A DNA stretch of 64,000 bases, from contig CAMDFN010000006.1 of assembly GCA_945897565.1 (NCBI GenBank), positions 40,908 through 104,907 on the forward strand. The letters run 5' to 3'. Made by a program: the position numbers and the translations under genes. This DNA is from Chryseobacterium gleum (lineage in GTDB: Bacteria > Bacteroidota > Bacteroidia > Flavobacteriales_D > Crocinitomicaceae). Shown here one piece after another: positions 53,624 to 61,826 of the stretch (position 1 is the first letter of the stretch; each line of letters begins with the position of its first letter). Below the pieces are notes generated by a model, which was not told the origin of the DNA, searched no databases, and saw only the letters and a program-made list of their open reading frames with translations.

Positions 53624-54741
53624 GAAGCGTAGCTGTCTTTGCTTTTGTATTCCTTTTACGGATCATTTCTGCCCAAGGCATAGATTTGGGCACTATTTCT
53701 TATTCGCCATCTTTGGTGGCTAATCTGAGTTATGTAAACAACGAAACATCGGGCCTCGCTTTTTTAAATGATACGATTTTATCTATCAATGACAGTGGTA
53801 ATGAGCCCGTTTTACACGCGGTGCGCGGTGCCGATGGCCAATATTTACAAAGCTGGCCAATTGCCAATGCACTCAATTTAGATTGGGAGGCGCTCGCCCT
53901 TAGCCAAGATGCTTTATTTATTGGCGACATCGGCAATAATGCGGGCAATAGATCAACTCTAGACATCTACCGAATTGATAGAACTGACATACTCCCAACT
54001 GCAACTTCAATTTCTGCACAGAAATTGACCTTTAAATTTGCCGACCAACCCGCACAATCTTTGCCCATCAATGCGCATAATTATGACTGTGAGGCGATGT
54101 TCTATTGGCAAGACTCTCTACATCTTTTGTCTAAGAACTGGCAAAATCTCTGGACGCGGCATTATGTATTGCCATGCAACTGGCAAGACACACTCGTGTT
54201 GAGCCCTCGCGATTCTTTTTATGTCAATGGGCTGGTAACAGACGCCGCCATAGATGAGGTGTCGAATCATATTTACTTATTGGGTTATAAAAAAGAGCTG
54301 AGCGGTCTTTATAGTGCATTTATGTATAGGTTTTTGAATGCGAATAATCTGTTCTTTGGGTCGGATTACCAACGCGTAGAGCTCGGATCAGCCTTAAACT
54401 TGGCACAAACAGAAGGGCTTTGTATGAGTGGTGCTCATAAAGGATTTATCACCGGAGAACAAATTGTGTCGGTCCTTACTATCGCACCAAAACTGCATTC
54501 TTTTGATTTGAATACTGTTGGCTTGACCCCCACATTGGAAAAGCCCAATATTTATTTCCATGTAAATGTTTTATATATCCCTTCCGCATTACTGCCCGAC
54601 TATAAATTAGTAGACACAAGTGGAAGAATGGCCTTAGAATGGCAACCCGGAAAAAACCATCAGGATTTAACAAATTTGAAGCCAGGCACTTATTTGCTGA
54701 TCGGGCCAAATTATCGACGAGCTTGGGTGAAACAAAACTAA
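53620..54741 (+). CDS. Secreted beta-propeller-like protein with T9SS type A-like tail
   Basis: 373 residues. Signal peptide ends near residue 19 (FVFLLRIISAQ). The body has repeated blades: ETSGLAFLNDTILSINDSGNEP, WEALALSQDALFIGDIGNNAGNRSTLDIYRI, and CEAMFYWQDSLHLLSKNWQNLWTRHYVLP, resembling SdiA-regulated/phytase-like propellers. The last 55 residues (DYKLVDTSGRMALEWQPG...LTNLKPGTYLLIG...RRAWVKQN) have the spacing of a short type A sorting domain. Likely a secreted or surface protein; function unknown. Last gene of the coupled run that starts with the ABC exporter. Confidence 0.75.
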   Translation: MRSVAVFAFVFLLRIISAQGIDLGTISYSPSLVANLSYVNNETSGLAFLNDTILSINDSGNEPVLHAVRGADGQYLQSWPIANALNLDWEALALSQDALFIGDIGNNAGNRSTLDIYRIDRTDILPTATSISAQKLTFKFADQPAQSLPINAHNYDCEAMFYWQDSLHLLSKNWQNLWTRHYVLPCNWQDTLVLSPRDSFYVNGLVTDAAIDEVSNHIYLLGYKKELSGLYSAFMYRFLNANNLFFGSDYQRVELGSALNLAQTEGLCMSGAHKGFITGEQIVSVLTIAPKLHSFDLNTVGLTPTLEKPNIYFHVNVLYIPSALLPDYKLVDTSGRMALEWQPGKNHQDLTNLKPGTYLLIGPNYRRAWVKQN

Positions 54742-54856
54742 AAATAATCTCGTTGTTCTTTGCTGCTCGGCGCTTGTTCAGTAATTAGCCACATTTGTTC
54801 ATTTGGCAACATTTTTACAACTAAACCACTTACATTCATACTTATAAACTTGCAGT

Positions 54857-54967
54857 ATGATTTTACTTATACCTCAATTTGACAATAATTTTTGGTGGGC
54901 TGGTGCAGCAGTGTTGGCCATTTTGAGCATTATTTTTGCCGTTTTTTTGTCAGACCGCAAAAATTAG
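54857..54967 (+). CDS. Small membrane protein, 36 residues (unrecognised)
   Basis: An ATG at 54857 opens a 36-residue frame: MILLIPQFDNNFWW, a single hydrophobic helix (about 15-31), and a polar end SDRKN. It sits in the 222-base gap between the secreted propeller gene and ctpA, whose stop it overlaps by 4 bases tail-to-tail, the same convergent spacing as elsewhere in the window. TAAACTTG just upstream differs from the -7 consensus at one position. No homologue comes to mind; a single-helix accessory subunit is possible. The remaining 115 bases of the gap show nothing else. Confidence 0.5.
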   Translation: MILLIPQFDNNFWWAGAAVLAILSIIFAVFLSDRKN

Positions 54968-56532
54968 AAGCTCTTTAGTGCACGCTGAATATCGGTGTCG
55001 TGTGTGTTTACGACCTGATAGTAGCCATGTTCTAAATACAAATGCCGGGCAATTTCTGCCTTGAGCAAATGCCTGATATTTTCTTTACTGTGCAAGTATT
55101 CATTTCTTTGTAAGCGCACGTTAAATTCTTTTGCTGCAAATAAAGTGAACTTCGCTAGGAGCTGCTCATCGACCTCAAACGTCGTTAAAAATTCTTGTAA
55201 TTTAAGCGCGTTACTGTTTTGATTCAGGTAGTCAAAAGCAAAGGCATTGAACACGCCATTCCACTGCAATTCTGATAAGTAGAGTGAGGTGCCGGAGGTG
55301 TCACCGGCGATAAATACATCGGGCATGATGCCGCCGCCGCCGTAAACGGTTCGGCCTTTGCGGGTTTTGTATTTGAGTGAATCTACAAAAATGCTAGAGT
55401 CTGGTTTAAAGTATTCTTCTGTGAGTGCTTTTTGTTCGTCTTCTTTGTAGGCTTCATAGCCTTTTTGATACGGTCTTTGAATAGAGCGGCCAGAAGGCGT
55501 GTAGTAGCGCGCAATGGTAATGCGTATGTTGCTGCCGTCTTTCAAGCGCTTATCTTGTTGAATGAGTCCTTTGCCGTAAGAGCGACGACCCACAACTTTT
55601 GCGCGGTCGTTGTCTTGTAAGGCGCCAGCTAAGATTTCGCTTGCCGAGGCAGATTGCGCATCGATGAGCACAACCGTTTTGGTTTTTTCTAGGATGCCAG
55701 CCGAGGTAGCTCTATATTTTTGCTCTTTGCTATGAAAGCCTTTAGAACTGAGGATGAGCAAGCCACTTGGTAAAAACTCATCGGCAATTTGAATAGCTGC
55801 GTCCATGGTGCCACCGCCGTTTCCACGGAGATCGAGTAGCAATTTTTTCATGCCTTTGGCTTGGAGTGCCAGCGCAGCTGTATGGAATTCTTGGGCGGTT
55901 GGCAAAGAGAATTGACTGATTTGTATGTAGCCGGTCTCTTTGTTGATCATGTAATAACTTGGAACGGTGGCAATAGGGATGGTATTGCGAATGAGGGTTT
56001 TTTGGAGTTTTTTTCCTTTGCGGTAAATCGTCACCTTTACTTCTGTGTTGGGCGCGCCTTTTAGCCTGGCCATGACCTTTTCATTGGTGATGGATTTGCC
56101 AGTTGCAGTTTTGCCGTTGATGGCAACAATGCGGTCACCGCGTTTTAAGCCTCCTAAGAAGGCCGGAGAAAGCGCATTGACGTGTGTAACACAGATTGTG
56201 TCGCGGAAGAGCAAGAAGCGCACGCCAATGCCGCCAAACGCCGCGTTGGTTTGTTCGTCGAGGAGTTTGAGGTTTTTGGCAGAAATGTAATTGCTGTGCG
56301 GGTCGAGCTTGTGCAGCATTTCTGAAATGGTTTGTTCAAAGATCTCTTCCGTATTGATTTTGTCTACGTATTGTTGGTCCAGGACCTGAAAAATTTGCTG
56401 GAGTTTTTGCAGTTCTTTGCTGTCGTTGTTGGTTGTTCCAAAAAGTGTGCTCCCAACCCATATGCCGAGTGCAGCAATGGCAGTGAGTAATACGGGCAAC
56501 CAATAGAGGGGCTTAGGACCTTCTTCAGACAT
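54964..56532 (-). CDS. C-terminal processing peptidase (S41 family, PDZ)
   Basis: About 522 residues from the ATG at 56532 (MSEEGPKPLYWL); a start at 56547 would overlap the previous gene by 23 bases instead of 8. An N-terminal membrane anchor (about 9-28) precedes a PDZ domain (about 95-175: GIGVRFLLF..., LKRGDRIVAINGKTATGK) and the S41 protease core: catalytic Ser in DAQSASASEILAG and Lys in GRRSYGKGLIQ. Ctp proteases trim C-termini of periplasmic or envelope proteins. Two candidate substrate classes, lipoproteins and RND partners, are common here, but nothing specific can be read. Confidence 0.94.
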   Translation of the reverse strand: MSEEGPKPLYWLPVLLTAIAALGIWVGSTLFGTTNNDSKELQKLQQIFQVLDQQYVDKINTEEIFEQTISEMLHKLDPHSNYISAKNLKLLDEQTNAAFGGIGVRFLLFRDTICVTHVNALSPAFLGGLKRGDRIVAINGKTATGKSITNEKVMARLKGAPNTEVKVTIYRKGKKLQKTLIRNTIPIATVPSYYMINKETGYIQISQFSLPTAQEFHTAALALQAKGMKKLLLDLRGNGGGTMDAAIQIADEFLPSGLLILSSKGFHSKEQKYRATSAGILEKTKTVVLIDAQSASASEILAGALQDNDRAKVVGRRSYGKGLIQQDKRLKDGSNIRITIARYYTPSGRSIQRPYQKGYEAYKEDEQKALTEEYFKPDSSIFVDSLKYKTRKGRTVYGGGGIMPDVFIAGDTSGTSLYLSELQWNGVFNAFAFDYLNQNSNALKLQEFLTTFEVDEQLLAKFTLFAAKEFNVRLQRNEYLHSKENIRHLLKAEIARHLYLEHGYYQVVNTHDTDIQRALKSF

Positions 56533-56971
56533 CGTCGATATTTTCAATTTGTGAGACTTCTAAGCCTGCAGATTTGAGAAACTCCACCCCAGAGAGGTCT
56601 TTGTATGCTTCTTGATAAACGAGACGCTTGATGCCAGATTGTAACACCAATTTGCTGCAGTCTTTACAAGGCGAATGCGTGAGATATAGGGTGGCGTCTT
56701 TGCAATTGTTGGTAGAGCGCGCCACCTTAAGAATCGCATTGGCTTCTGCATGCAACACATACCAGTGCGTTTGGTTGTTGTCGTCTTCGCAACAGTTGTC
56801 AAAGCCTGCGGGCGTGCCGTTGTAGCCATCTGAAATGATGATGGCGTCTTTGACAATTATGGCACCAACTTGCTTTCTTTGACAATGCGAAAGCATAGCC
56901 CAACTTGCAGCTAAACGCAAATAGGCTTTGTCATAACGGTTTTGTTTGGGATCTGTTTGCTTATGCGCCAT
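56525..56971 (-). CDS. dCMP/cytidine deaminase family protein
   Basis: 148 residues of the deoxycytidylate deaminase (ComEB-like) family. The zinc site is complete: His-Ala-Glu in VLHAEANAILKVA and the Cys pair in HSPCKDCSKLVLQSG; the N-terminal SHCQRKQVGAIIVKDAIIISDGYNGTPAGFDNCCEDD is the usual sequence. Deaminates dCMP to dUMP for thymidylate synthesis. The stop overlaps the ctpA start by 8 bases, and its start overlaps the preceding membrane-protein gene by 11 bases, so it is embedded in the oxidase-assembly run. Confidence 0.93.
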   Translation of the reverse strand: MAHKQTDPKQNRYDKAYLRLAASWAMLSHCQRKQVGAIIVKDAIIISDGYNGTPAGFDNCCEDDNNQTHWYVLHAEANAILKVARSTNNCKDATLYLTHSPCKDCSKLVLQSGIKRLVYQEAYKDLSGVEFLKSAGLEVSQIENIDDV

Positions 56972-57386
56972 GTCTGATATGACCTCCTAAATAACCTGTA
57001 AAAGCAAATAAGATAAAGGCGATGATGCCCACTATGAGCGTAAAAAGCTCGATTTTTTTGGCGCTTTTCCATTGCGCGCGTTCTGCCCAAAGCCCAATGA
57101 TGGCTGCGGCAGTTAATATAAAGACAAAAATGAGTGCATTTTCTGCCATTTCTTCGTGCACGTGAATCAATTTGTGCGAAATACCCTTCAGGTGCTCTAT
57201 GCTTTCTTCGGCAGGCTCTCCTGTGAAGTAGGCAACAAACCCTCCGATACCACCAATCAAAAGAATGAGGTAAGCGCTAAGTGTTGTTTTGAGATTCGGT
57301 TTGATGAGTGCAACGACCAATAGTAAGATGCCAAAGAGTGAGCCGAGAATAGGGAAGTGGTTGCTAAGTAAGTGGAGATAGGCCAT
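56961..57386 (-). CDS. Four-helix membrane protein with conserved histidines (possible heme protein)
   Basis: 141 residues with four predicted helices (about 8-30, 37-58, 82-102 and 112-134). Histidines sit at membrane edges: SNHFPILGS at the start, HKLIHVHEEMAEN between helices 2 and 3, and GGHIRHGA at the end, suggesting metal or heme ligation. It resembles the DUF2231-type proteins found beside cytochrome oxidase genes, and it is directly downstream of DUF420 here, but the family assignment is tentative. Probable role: electron transfer or heme handling in oxidase assembly. Confidence 0.75.
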   Translation of the reverse strand: MAYLHLLSNHFPILGSLFGILLLVVALIKPNLKTTLSAYLILLIGGIGGFVAYFTGEPAEESIEHLKGISHKLIHVHEEMAENALIFVFILTAAAIIGLWAERAQWKSAKKIELFTLIVGIIAFILFAFTGYLGGHIRHGA

Positions 57387-57423
57387 AATAGTTTGAATTA
57401 GTTAGCTGAAAGTTACGTAAAAT

Positions 57424-57999
57424 TTAATGTGCATAATACGGAGAGATCATTAAATATACAACTACACCTGTAACGGCGACATATAACCAAATAGGAAAAG
57501 CAAATTTGGCCCATTTTTTATGCTTTTGATAATTGCCCTCCCAGGCGTGTAGGTAGGTGAAAAGTACTACTGGAATAACGGCAACACTTAAAGAAATATG
57601 AGAAATGAGCAAGACAACATAAGCTAGTCTTGATGATTTGACATAATTGAGTTCGATTTCATCTAATTTGCCATTTGCGTCTAGGTCACCATAAACAGTA
57701 GAATCGGAAGTCATGTGGTAAGCCACGTAACAAAGCAAAAACAAAACACTTAAGCCCAATGCCACTTGAATGGTTTTTTGGTGCTGTTGAACCTTGCCAT
57801 TTTTGATAAAATATAGCGCCAAAAGCAATAACAAAGCTGTTAAGCCATTGATGGAGGCATAAATTGGTGGTAAAAAAGAAAAATCAACACCGTCTATTTT
57901 GATACCGAACAAGGCGGCTACTGCGATAGGAATGACAATTGAAACCGCGATGATCCATTTGCGGAGGCCTGTTTTATTGGGGTTTGTAGTTGTATTCAT
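57424..57999 (-). CDS. DUF420 membrane protein (cytochrome oxidase assembly, CtaM-like)
   Basis: About 191 residues from the ATG at 57999 (MNTTTNPNKTGLRKW); an ATG at 58023 would lengthen the overlap with the SCO gene to 50 bases. Five helices (about 12-34, 40-62, 73-92, 125-147 and 165-185). The DUF420 family corresponds to Bacillus CtaM/YozB, needed for cytochrome a-containing oxidases. It keeps the histidines expected of the family, YVVLLISHISLSVAVIPV and TYLHAWEGN. Position directly after SCO and subunits III/IV agrees with oxidase assembly. Confidence 0.88.
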   Translation of the reverse strand: MNTTTNPNKTGLRKWIIAVSIVIPIAVAALFGIKIDGVDFSFLPPIYASINGLTALLLLLALYFIKNGKVQQHQKTIQVALGLSVLFLLCYVAYHMTSDSTVYGDLDANGKLDEIELNYVKSSRLAYVVLLISHISLSVAVIPVVLFTYLHAWEGNYQKHKKWAKFAFPIWLYVAVTGVVVYLMISPYYAH

Positions 58000-58654
58000 A
58001 AGTAAAAAGGGTTTGTGCATCATTAATTAACCGTTCAAATTCTTTTTTGTTGACACTGAGGTCTGGTTTGACTACTTCATAAACACCGCGCACATAGCCT
58101 TTTTTATCGACAATTGTAAATGCGCCAGAGTGTGCGTAGCCACCCAAAGCCTCTTCTTCTCGACCTGCAAAAATAAGAAAGTGTGCTATGCCCAGTTGGT
58201 GAGTGAAGGCTTCATTGCCGCTCAGAAAGCTCCAATTTGGATTGCGGATGCCTAATTTGTTTTTGTATGCCTTGAGAACGCTTGGTTTATCGTTGGTGGG
58301 GTCTATGGTAAAAGAAAGGTATCGGATGTCTTTTTGATAAGGCTGCAGCGCTTTTTCAACGTTTTTGAGTTGGGTGTTCATGATGGGGCAGATACTCGGG
58401 CAACTTGCAAAGAAGAATTCACTGATCCAAACATTTCCTGCGAAGTTTTTATTGGTAACCAAGATAGAATCTTCGTTGAAAAAAGAAAAGTCAGGAATGC
58501 GTTGGTAGATGGTGTCGGTGGTGGTTTTGCCATTTTGTTGGCGATATGAGACATCGTAATTTCCTAAATAAGGAAGAGGTTTAGGTTTTTGCTCCGCGCA
58601 AGACAAAGCAAACAATAAGCTGAAGAGTATCCAGTTAGCGTTGTTTTTTAGCAC
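57974..58654 (-). CDS. SCO1/SenC-family copper chaperone for cytochrome oxidase
   Basis: 226 residues. Lipoprotein signal with LFALSCAEQ: Cys19 lipidated. Thioredoxin-like domain with the copper/redox motif ASCPSICPIM (CxxxC) and the distal copper His in GYAHSGAFTIVDKKG. In Bacteroidota, SCO delivers copper to the CuA site of subunit II or keeps its cysteines reduced. Overlaps its upstream neighbour by 20 bases and the DUF420 gene by 26. Confidence 0.93.
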   Translation of the reverse strand: MLKNNANWILFSLLFALSCAEQKPKPLPYLGNYDVSYRQQNGKTTTDTIYQRIPDFSFFNEDSILVTNKNFAGNVWISEFFFASCPSICPIMNTQLKNVEKALQPYQKDIRYLSFTIDPTNDKPSVLKAYKNKLGIRNPNWSFLSGNEAFTHQLGIAHFLIFAGREEEALGGYAHSGAFTIVDKKGYVRGVYEVVKPDLSVNKKEFERLINDAQTLFTYEYNYKPQ

Positions 58655-59333
58655 GTTCCTTATCGTATTGTTTGATCAAAAGCGCAAGGTGTTCTTTCAT
58701 TTTACGGATCATGCCTTCGGTATGGCCATTGAGTACCATGCGTAAGTGGTTTCTTTTGTCGAGTAGCATGATGAGCTCGTTGTAAGATACGCCCCCAAAG
58801 TATTTAGGATCTTTGTGTATTAACTTTTGACCATTGTTGCTGAGGTTGTAAAATATTTTTGGGTCAGCGCAGACTAACTGCCACAACTCGGGGTCAAAGC
58901 CCTCTACTCTGCTTTTGAGCATGTCTTGGATATCGAGTAATTCTGATTCAGATACTGGATTTCCTAGGGAGTCAACTACAATGGATAATATCCGAACTTG
59001 CTTGAGCTTTTTGCGCTTATTGGTGCGTAGGTCTTTGTAGAGGTTTTGTGTCAGCGGAAAAAAAGCTAAGCCACATTGATGCGGGCAGGTGGTTTGAAGG
59101 GTTGTGATGAGTATGATTTGGTCTTGGTAATCTTGAAGAGAAAGTTGTTGCTTGCCTTTGTGGTTATAAACAGAAAAGGTTGGTGTTTTCACCACGCCGT
59201 AATCTGCTAATTCTTTAAAGCGGTGGTCGCAACCACGTGTAGCCATGAAAATCAAGATGAGCGCTGGTCCAAATACCAGAGAGAGTGCTAATATAGATCT
59301 CTTTTTACTTCGGGTGGCAGCTTGCTCTTCCAT
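58635..59333 (-). CDS. SCO-like protein with altered metal site
   Basis: 232 residues. An N-terminal membrane anchor (about 13-30: ILALSLVFGPALILIFMATRG) precedes a thioredoxin-like domain resembling SCO (VVKTPTFSVYNHKGKQQLSLQDY). The CxxxC motif is kept, as TTCPHQCGLAF, but the distal histidine that completes the SCO copper site is missing: the aligned segment reads GGVSYNELIMLLDKRN. It may work as a thiol oxidoreductase or a partner of the true SCO encoded next to it. Both genes overlap by 20 bases. Confidence 0.8.
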   Translation of the reverse strand: MEEQAATRSKKRSILALSLVFGPALILIFMATRGCDHRFKELADYGVVKTPTFSVYNHKGKQQLSLQDYQDQIILITTLQTTCPHQCGLAFFPLTQNLYKDLRTNKRKKLKQVRILSIVVDSLGNPVSESELLDIQDMLKSRVEGFDPELWQLVCADPKIFYNLSNNGQKLIHKDPKYFGGVSYNELIMLLDKRNHLRMVLNGHTEGMIRKMKEHLALLIKQYDKERAKKQR

Positions 59334-59336
59334 GGG

Positions 59337-59705
59337 TTATTGCCACATAGTTTCCCAAACACGACCTACGGCTGTGCCTTCTACAAGGGCAATGAAAATC
59401 AGGTAAGCTACAAAAATAAAGTAGGGAATCAGAATGATGTTGCGCAAATAAGGGCGCTCGTCTCCGAGGTGCATAAAAACCATCACAATGTAACCCGCTT
59501 TTAGTAAAGTAAGCAAGATGAAGGTGATTTTAACGGCTGCCCACCAGTCTGAAGATTGCTTGATGCTCGAACCAATAAAAACTTCGATTATGGTCACTAT
59601 CGTCAGAAGAAGCGTGACTTTATAAATTTTGGAGCGAATTTGTTTCCCTTTAGCATCGTCGTGATGCCCGTGAAGTGAATATTCTATGAGGTCGTCTCTT
59701 TCCAT
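59337..59705 (-). CDS. Cytochrome c oxidase subunit IV (CtaF/CoxD-type)
   Basis: 122 residues. After a His-rich polar start (YSLHGHHDDAKGKQ), three hydrophobic helices (about 28-46, 57-77 and 87-110) with FLLTLLKAGYIVMVFMHLGDERPYLRN, characteristic of prokaryotic subunit IV (pfam COX4_pro). It stabilises the CuB centre and assembly in aa3/bo3-type oxidases. Sits between subunit III and the SCO-like gene, separated by 21 and 3 bases. Confidence 0.9.
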   Translation of the reverse strand: MERDDLIEYSLHGHHDDAKGKQIRSKIYKVTLLLTIVTIIEVFIGSSIKQSSDWWAAVKITFILLTLLKAGYIVMVFMHLGDERPYLRNIILIPYFIFVAYLIFIALVEGTAVGRVWETMWQ

Positions 59706-59726
59706 GTTGTGTGTTGATTCAGAGAA

Positions 59727-60752
59727 TTACAATAAATAAAAGAAGGTAAATACGAAGACCCAAACGAGGTCGACAAAGTGCCAGTATAAGCCAGTTTTTT
59801 CAACCATTTCGTAGTGCCCACGTTTGTGGTAAGTACCAGACAAAACACCAAGTAAGATAAGGATGTTGATCATCACACCTGAAAATACGTGGAAACCGTG
59901 GAAACCAGTGATGAAGAAAAAGAACTGAGCGTATTGTTGCGGTCCGTATTCGTTTTGTTTCATGTTGGCACCGTAGATGACACGGTGTTTGTCACCAGAG
60001 TAAAGCGCTTCGTAATAGAGTTTCTCAGCTTGTTTGCCTGTAATGTCTTGCCCGCCAACTTTGTGGAGCTTTCCATCTTTTTTGATAATGAGTTTCATTT
60101 CGTGGTCAGCCGCTTTGTTGATTTTGGCAACAGAACCATCGGCTAAATGAATTTTACCGGCTTCTAAATGACCTAGCTCAGCTGCGTGCTGGAATTGGTG
60201 CATGAGGTCTTCTTTGATGACAGCCCCTGTTTTGTGTTTTTTACCTGCTTCAATGACGGTGAAACTGTTGATTTCGCCAAAATGGCCCTTCACAATGGCT
60301 ACTGAACCATCGTTGAGTTCAATTTTACCAAATTCAGATCCGTGAATAAAGTGAGACCACTCCCAGGCCTGTGAGCCCAAGAAAAAGAAACCACCGATAA
60401 CAGTGGCGATCATCCATTTGGTAACGCCTTTGCGGTCCATGCGGTGACCAGCTTCAACAGCTAATACCATGGTAACCGAAGATACGATGAGAATGAAAGT
60501 CATGAGGGCTACGTAAAGTAGCGGATAGCCATGGCCTAAGAAAGGCATGGAGTTGAAGGTTTCTTCACCAATCGGCCAAGCATCTTGGGCGTCGTGGCGC
60601 GTAAAGCCATAAGCAATTAATAAACCAGTGAAAGTGAGCGCATCCGAAACGAGGAAGAACCACATCATTAGTTTGCCATAACTTGTTTGGAAAGGGGATT
60701 CTTTACCACCCCATAGTGTCTTGGCGTCTAGTTGAGCAGAGTGTCCGGCCAT
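59727..60752 (-). CDS. Cytochrome c oxidase subunit III with a lineage insert (copy 1)
   Basis: 341 residues, longer than a plain bacterial subunit III. Helices of the heme-copper oxidase subunit III family flank the polypeptide: KLMMWFFLVSDALTFTGLL near the start and FFFFITGFHGFHVFSGV, then a long final helix, near the end (FHGxHV is the family signature). Between them, at about 139-272, lies an extra ~130-residue hydrophilic insert with two copies of a K-I-x-L-x-D-G-S-V-A motif. The protein belongs to the oxidase operon next to subunit IV; subunits I and II are not in the window. Confidence 0.92.
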   Translation of the reverse strand: MAGHSAQLDAKTLWGGKESPFQTSYGKLMMWFFLVSDALTFTGLLIAYGFTRHDAQDAWPIGEETFNSMPFLGHGYPLLYVALMTFILIVSSVTMVLAVEAGHRMDRKGVTKWMIATVIGGFFFLGSQAWEWSHFIHGSEFGKIELNDGSVAIVKGHFGEINSFTVIEAGKKHKTGAVIKEDLMHQFQHAAELGHLEAGKIHLADGSVAKINKAADHEMKLIIKKDGKLHKVGGQDITGKQAEKLYYEALYSGDKHRVIYGANMKQNEYGPQQYAQFFFFITGFHGFHVFSGVMINILILLGVLSGTYHKRGHYEMVEKTGLYWHFVDLVWVFVFTFFYLL

Positions 60753-60776
60753 TTTAAGAGAAATTTTTGTGCAAGT

Positions 60777-61826
60777 TTAGTGAATAAAAATCAAAAAGAC
60801 GAGTAAATACAACCACAAAAGCCCTAAAAAGTGCCAGAAGATGCTACTCAACCTAAGTGATAAATGGTTTTGTGAAGAAAACTTGCCTGTAAATGAAGCA
60901 ATTGCAACTTTCGTAAGGTATAGTAGCGCAATGAGCACGTGTAGAAGATGCACAAAGGTGATGAGGTAAAGATATGCTGACGCCGAATCAGAAGCTTGCA
61001 TGGCACTTAATTGTAAGTGTGGCTTTAGTACGGTGCCTTTGTATTTGAGTTGGCGGTCTTCGTATTCGAGTGCCTTGCCTGAATAATAGATGGTAAAATC
61101 TTTTCCGTAGGTGCCACGGGCAAAGAAATCGCCACGCTTGTCTCCAATGTTAACGGCGAGTTCACTTAAACGCACTTCTTCTGAGTAGGCGAGTTGTGTG
61201 CTGTCATTGGTAAAGAGGTGTTTGTCTTTGATCAGAATGGGGTTGCCACTATAAAAAAGTTCAATTTGGGCGTTTGGTTTTTGGACTTGAAGCGCTTTGT
61301 TGTGATTGATGGTCTCAAATTGCTTGAAATAAGCTTGAATGGTTTTGAAATCTTTGTCGGCGATAGGTTTACCTGCGATGAGGTATTCGTTGCCATCTAC
61401 TGCCACTAAATTGCCTTTGTATTTGATTTCGAAGTAGTCGCCGTAGCGGCCGTTCACTACAAGCATTTCGTTCACCGGATTTACTCCTTTTTCGATGAGT
61501 TGGCCGTAGCCTTGGAACTGGAAATACAAAAATGCCGCACCGAAAAGAAGTGTGGCCGCCATAGCGCCTTTCAATTGGCCTTGTTTGTCTTTTTTAGCAC
61601 CCTGAATGGCCCACCAAAAACTCAAAGAACTGAGCGCAATAAATAGTGTGCTGAGGTAAAAACCAACAGGCATTGGGTATTTGAGCCAAAAAGACTTACC
61701 CATAGAGACATAATAACCAGAAGTGAGCCCGGCAAAGAGCATAATGATGCTGAAAATACCGACGTAAACGAGGTTTTTTTTCATTTTTTCCCTGACCTCA
61801 GGGTTCATTTGATTTTCGTAGTTCAT
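60777..61826 (-). CDS. Cytochrome c oxidase subunit III with a lineage insert (copy 2)
   Basis: 349 residues. Same fold as the previous gene: N-terminal helices (LVYVGIFSIIMLFAGLTSGYY, then VGFYLSTLFIALSSLSFWW and AMAATLLFGAAFLYFQF) and C-terminal helices (YLYLITFVHLLHVLIALLYL, ending in IFWHFLGLLWLYLLVFLIF). Between about 112 and 282 is a ~170-residue soluble insert with three imperfect repeats around I-x-x-x-Y-x-G. Two different subunit III paralogues side by side are usual in Flavobacteriia oxidase clusters. Overlaps the ctaB stop by 4 bases. Confidence 0.92.
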   Translation of the reverse strand: MNYENQMNPEVREKMKKNLVYVGIFSIIMLFAGLTSGYYVSMGKSFWLKYPMPVGFYLSTLFIALSSLSFWWAIQGAKKDKQGQLKGAMAATLLFGAAFLYFQFQGYGQLIEKGVNPVNEMLVVNGRYGDYFEIKYKGNLVAVDGNEYLIAGKPIADKDFKTIQAYFKQFETINHNKALQVQKPNAQIELFYSGNPILIKDKHLFTNDSTQLAYSEEVRLSELAVNIGDKRGDFFARGTYGKDFTIYYSGKALEYEDRQLKYKGTVLKPHLQLSAMQASDSASAYLYLITFVHLLHVLIALLYLTKVAIASFTGKFSSQNHLSLRLSSIFWHFLGLLWLYLLVFLIFIH

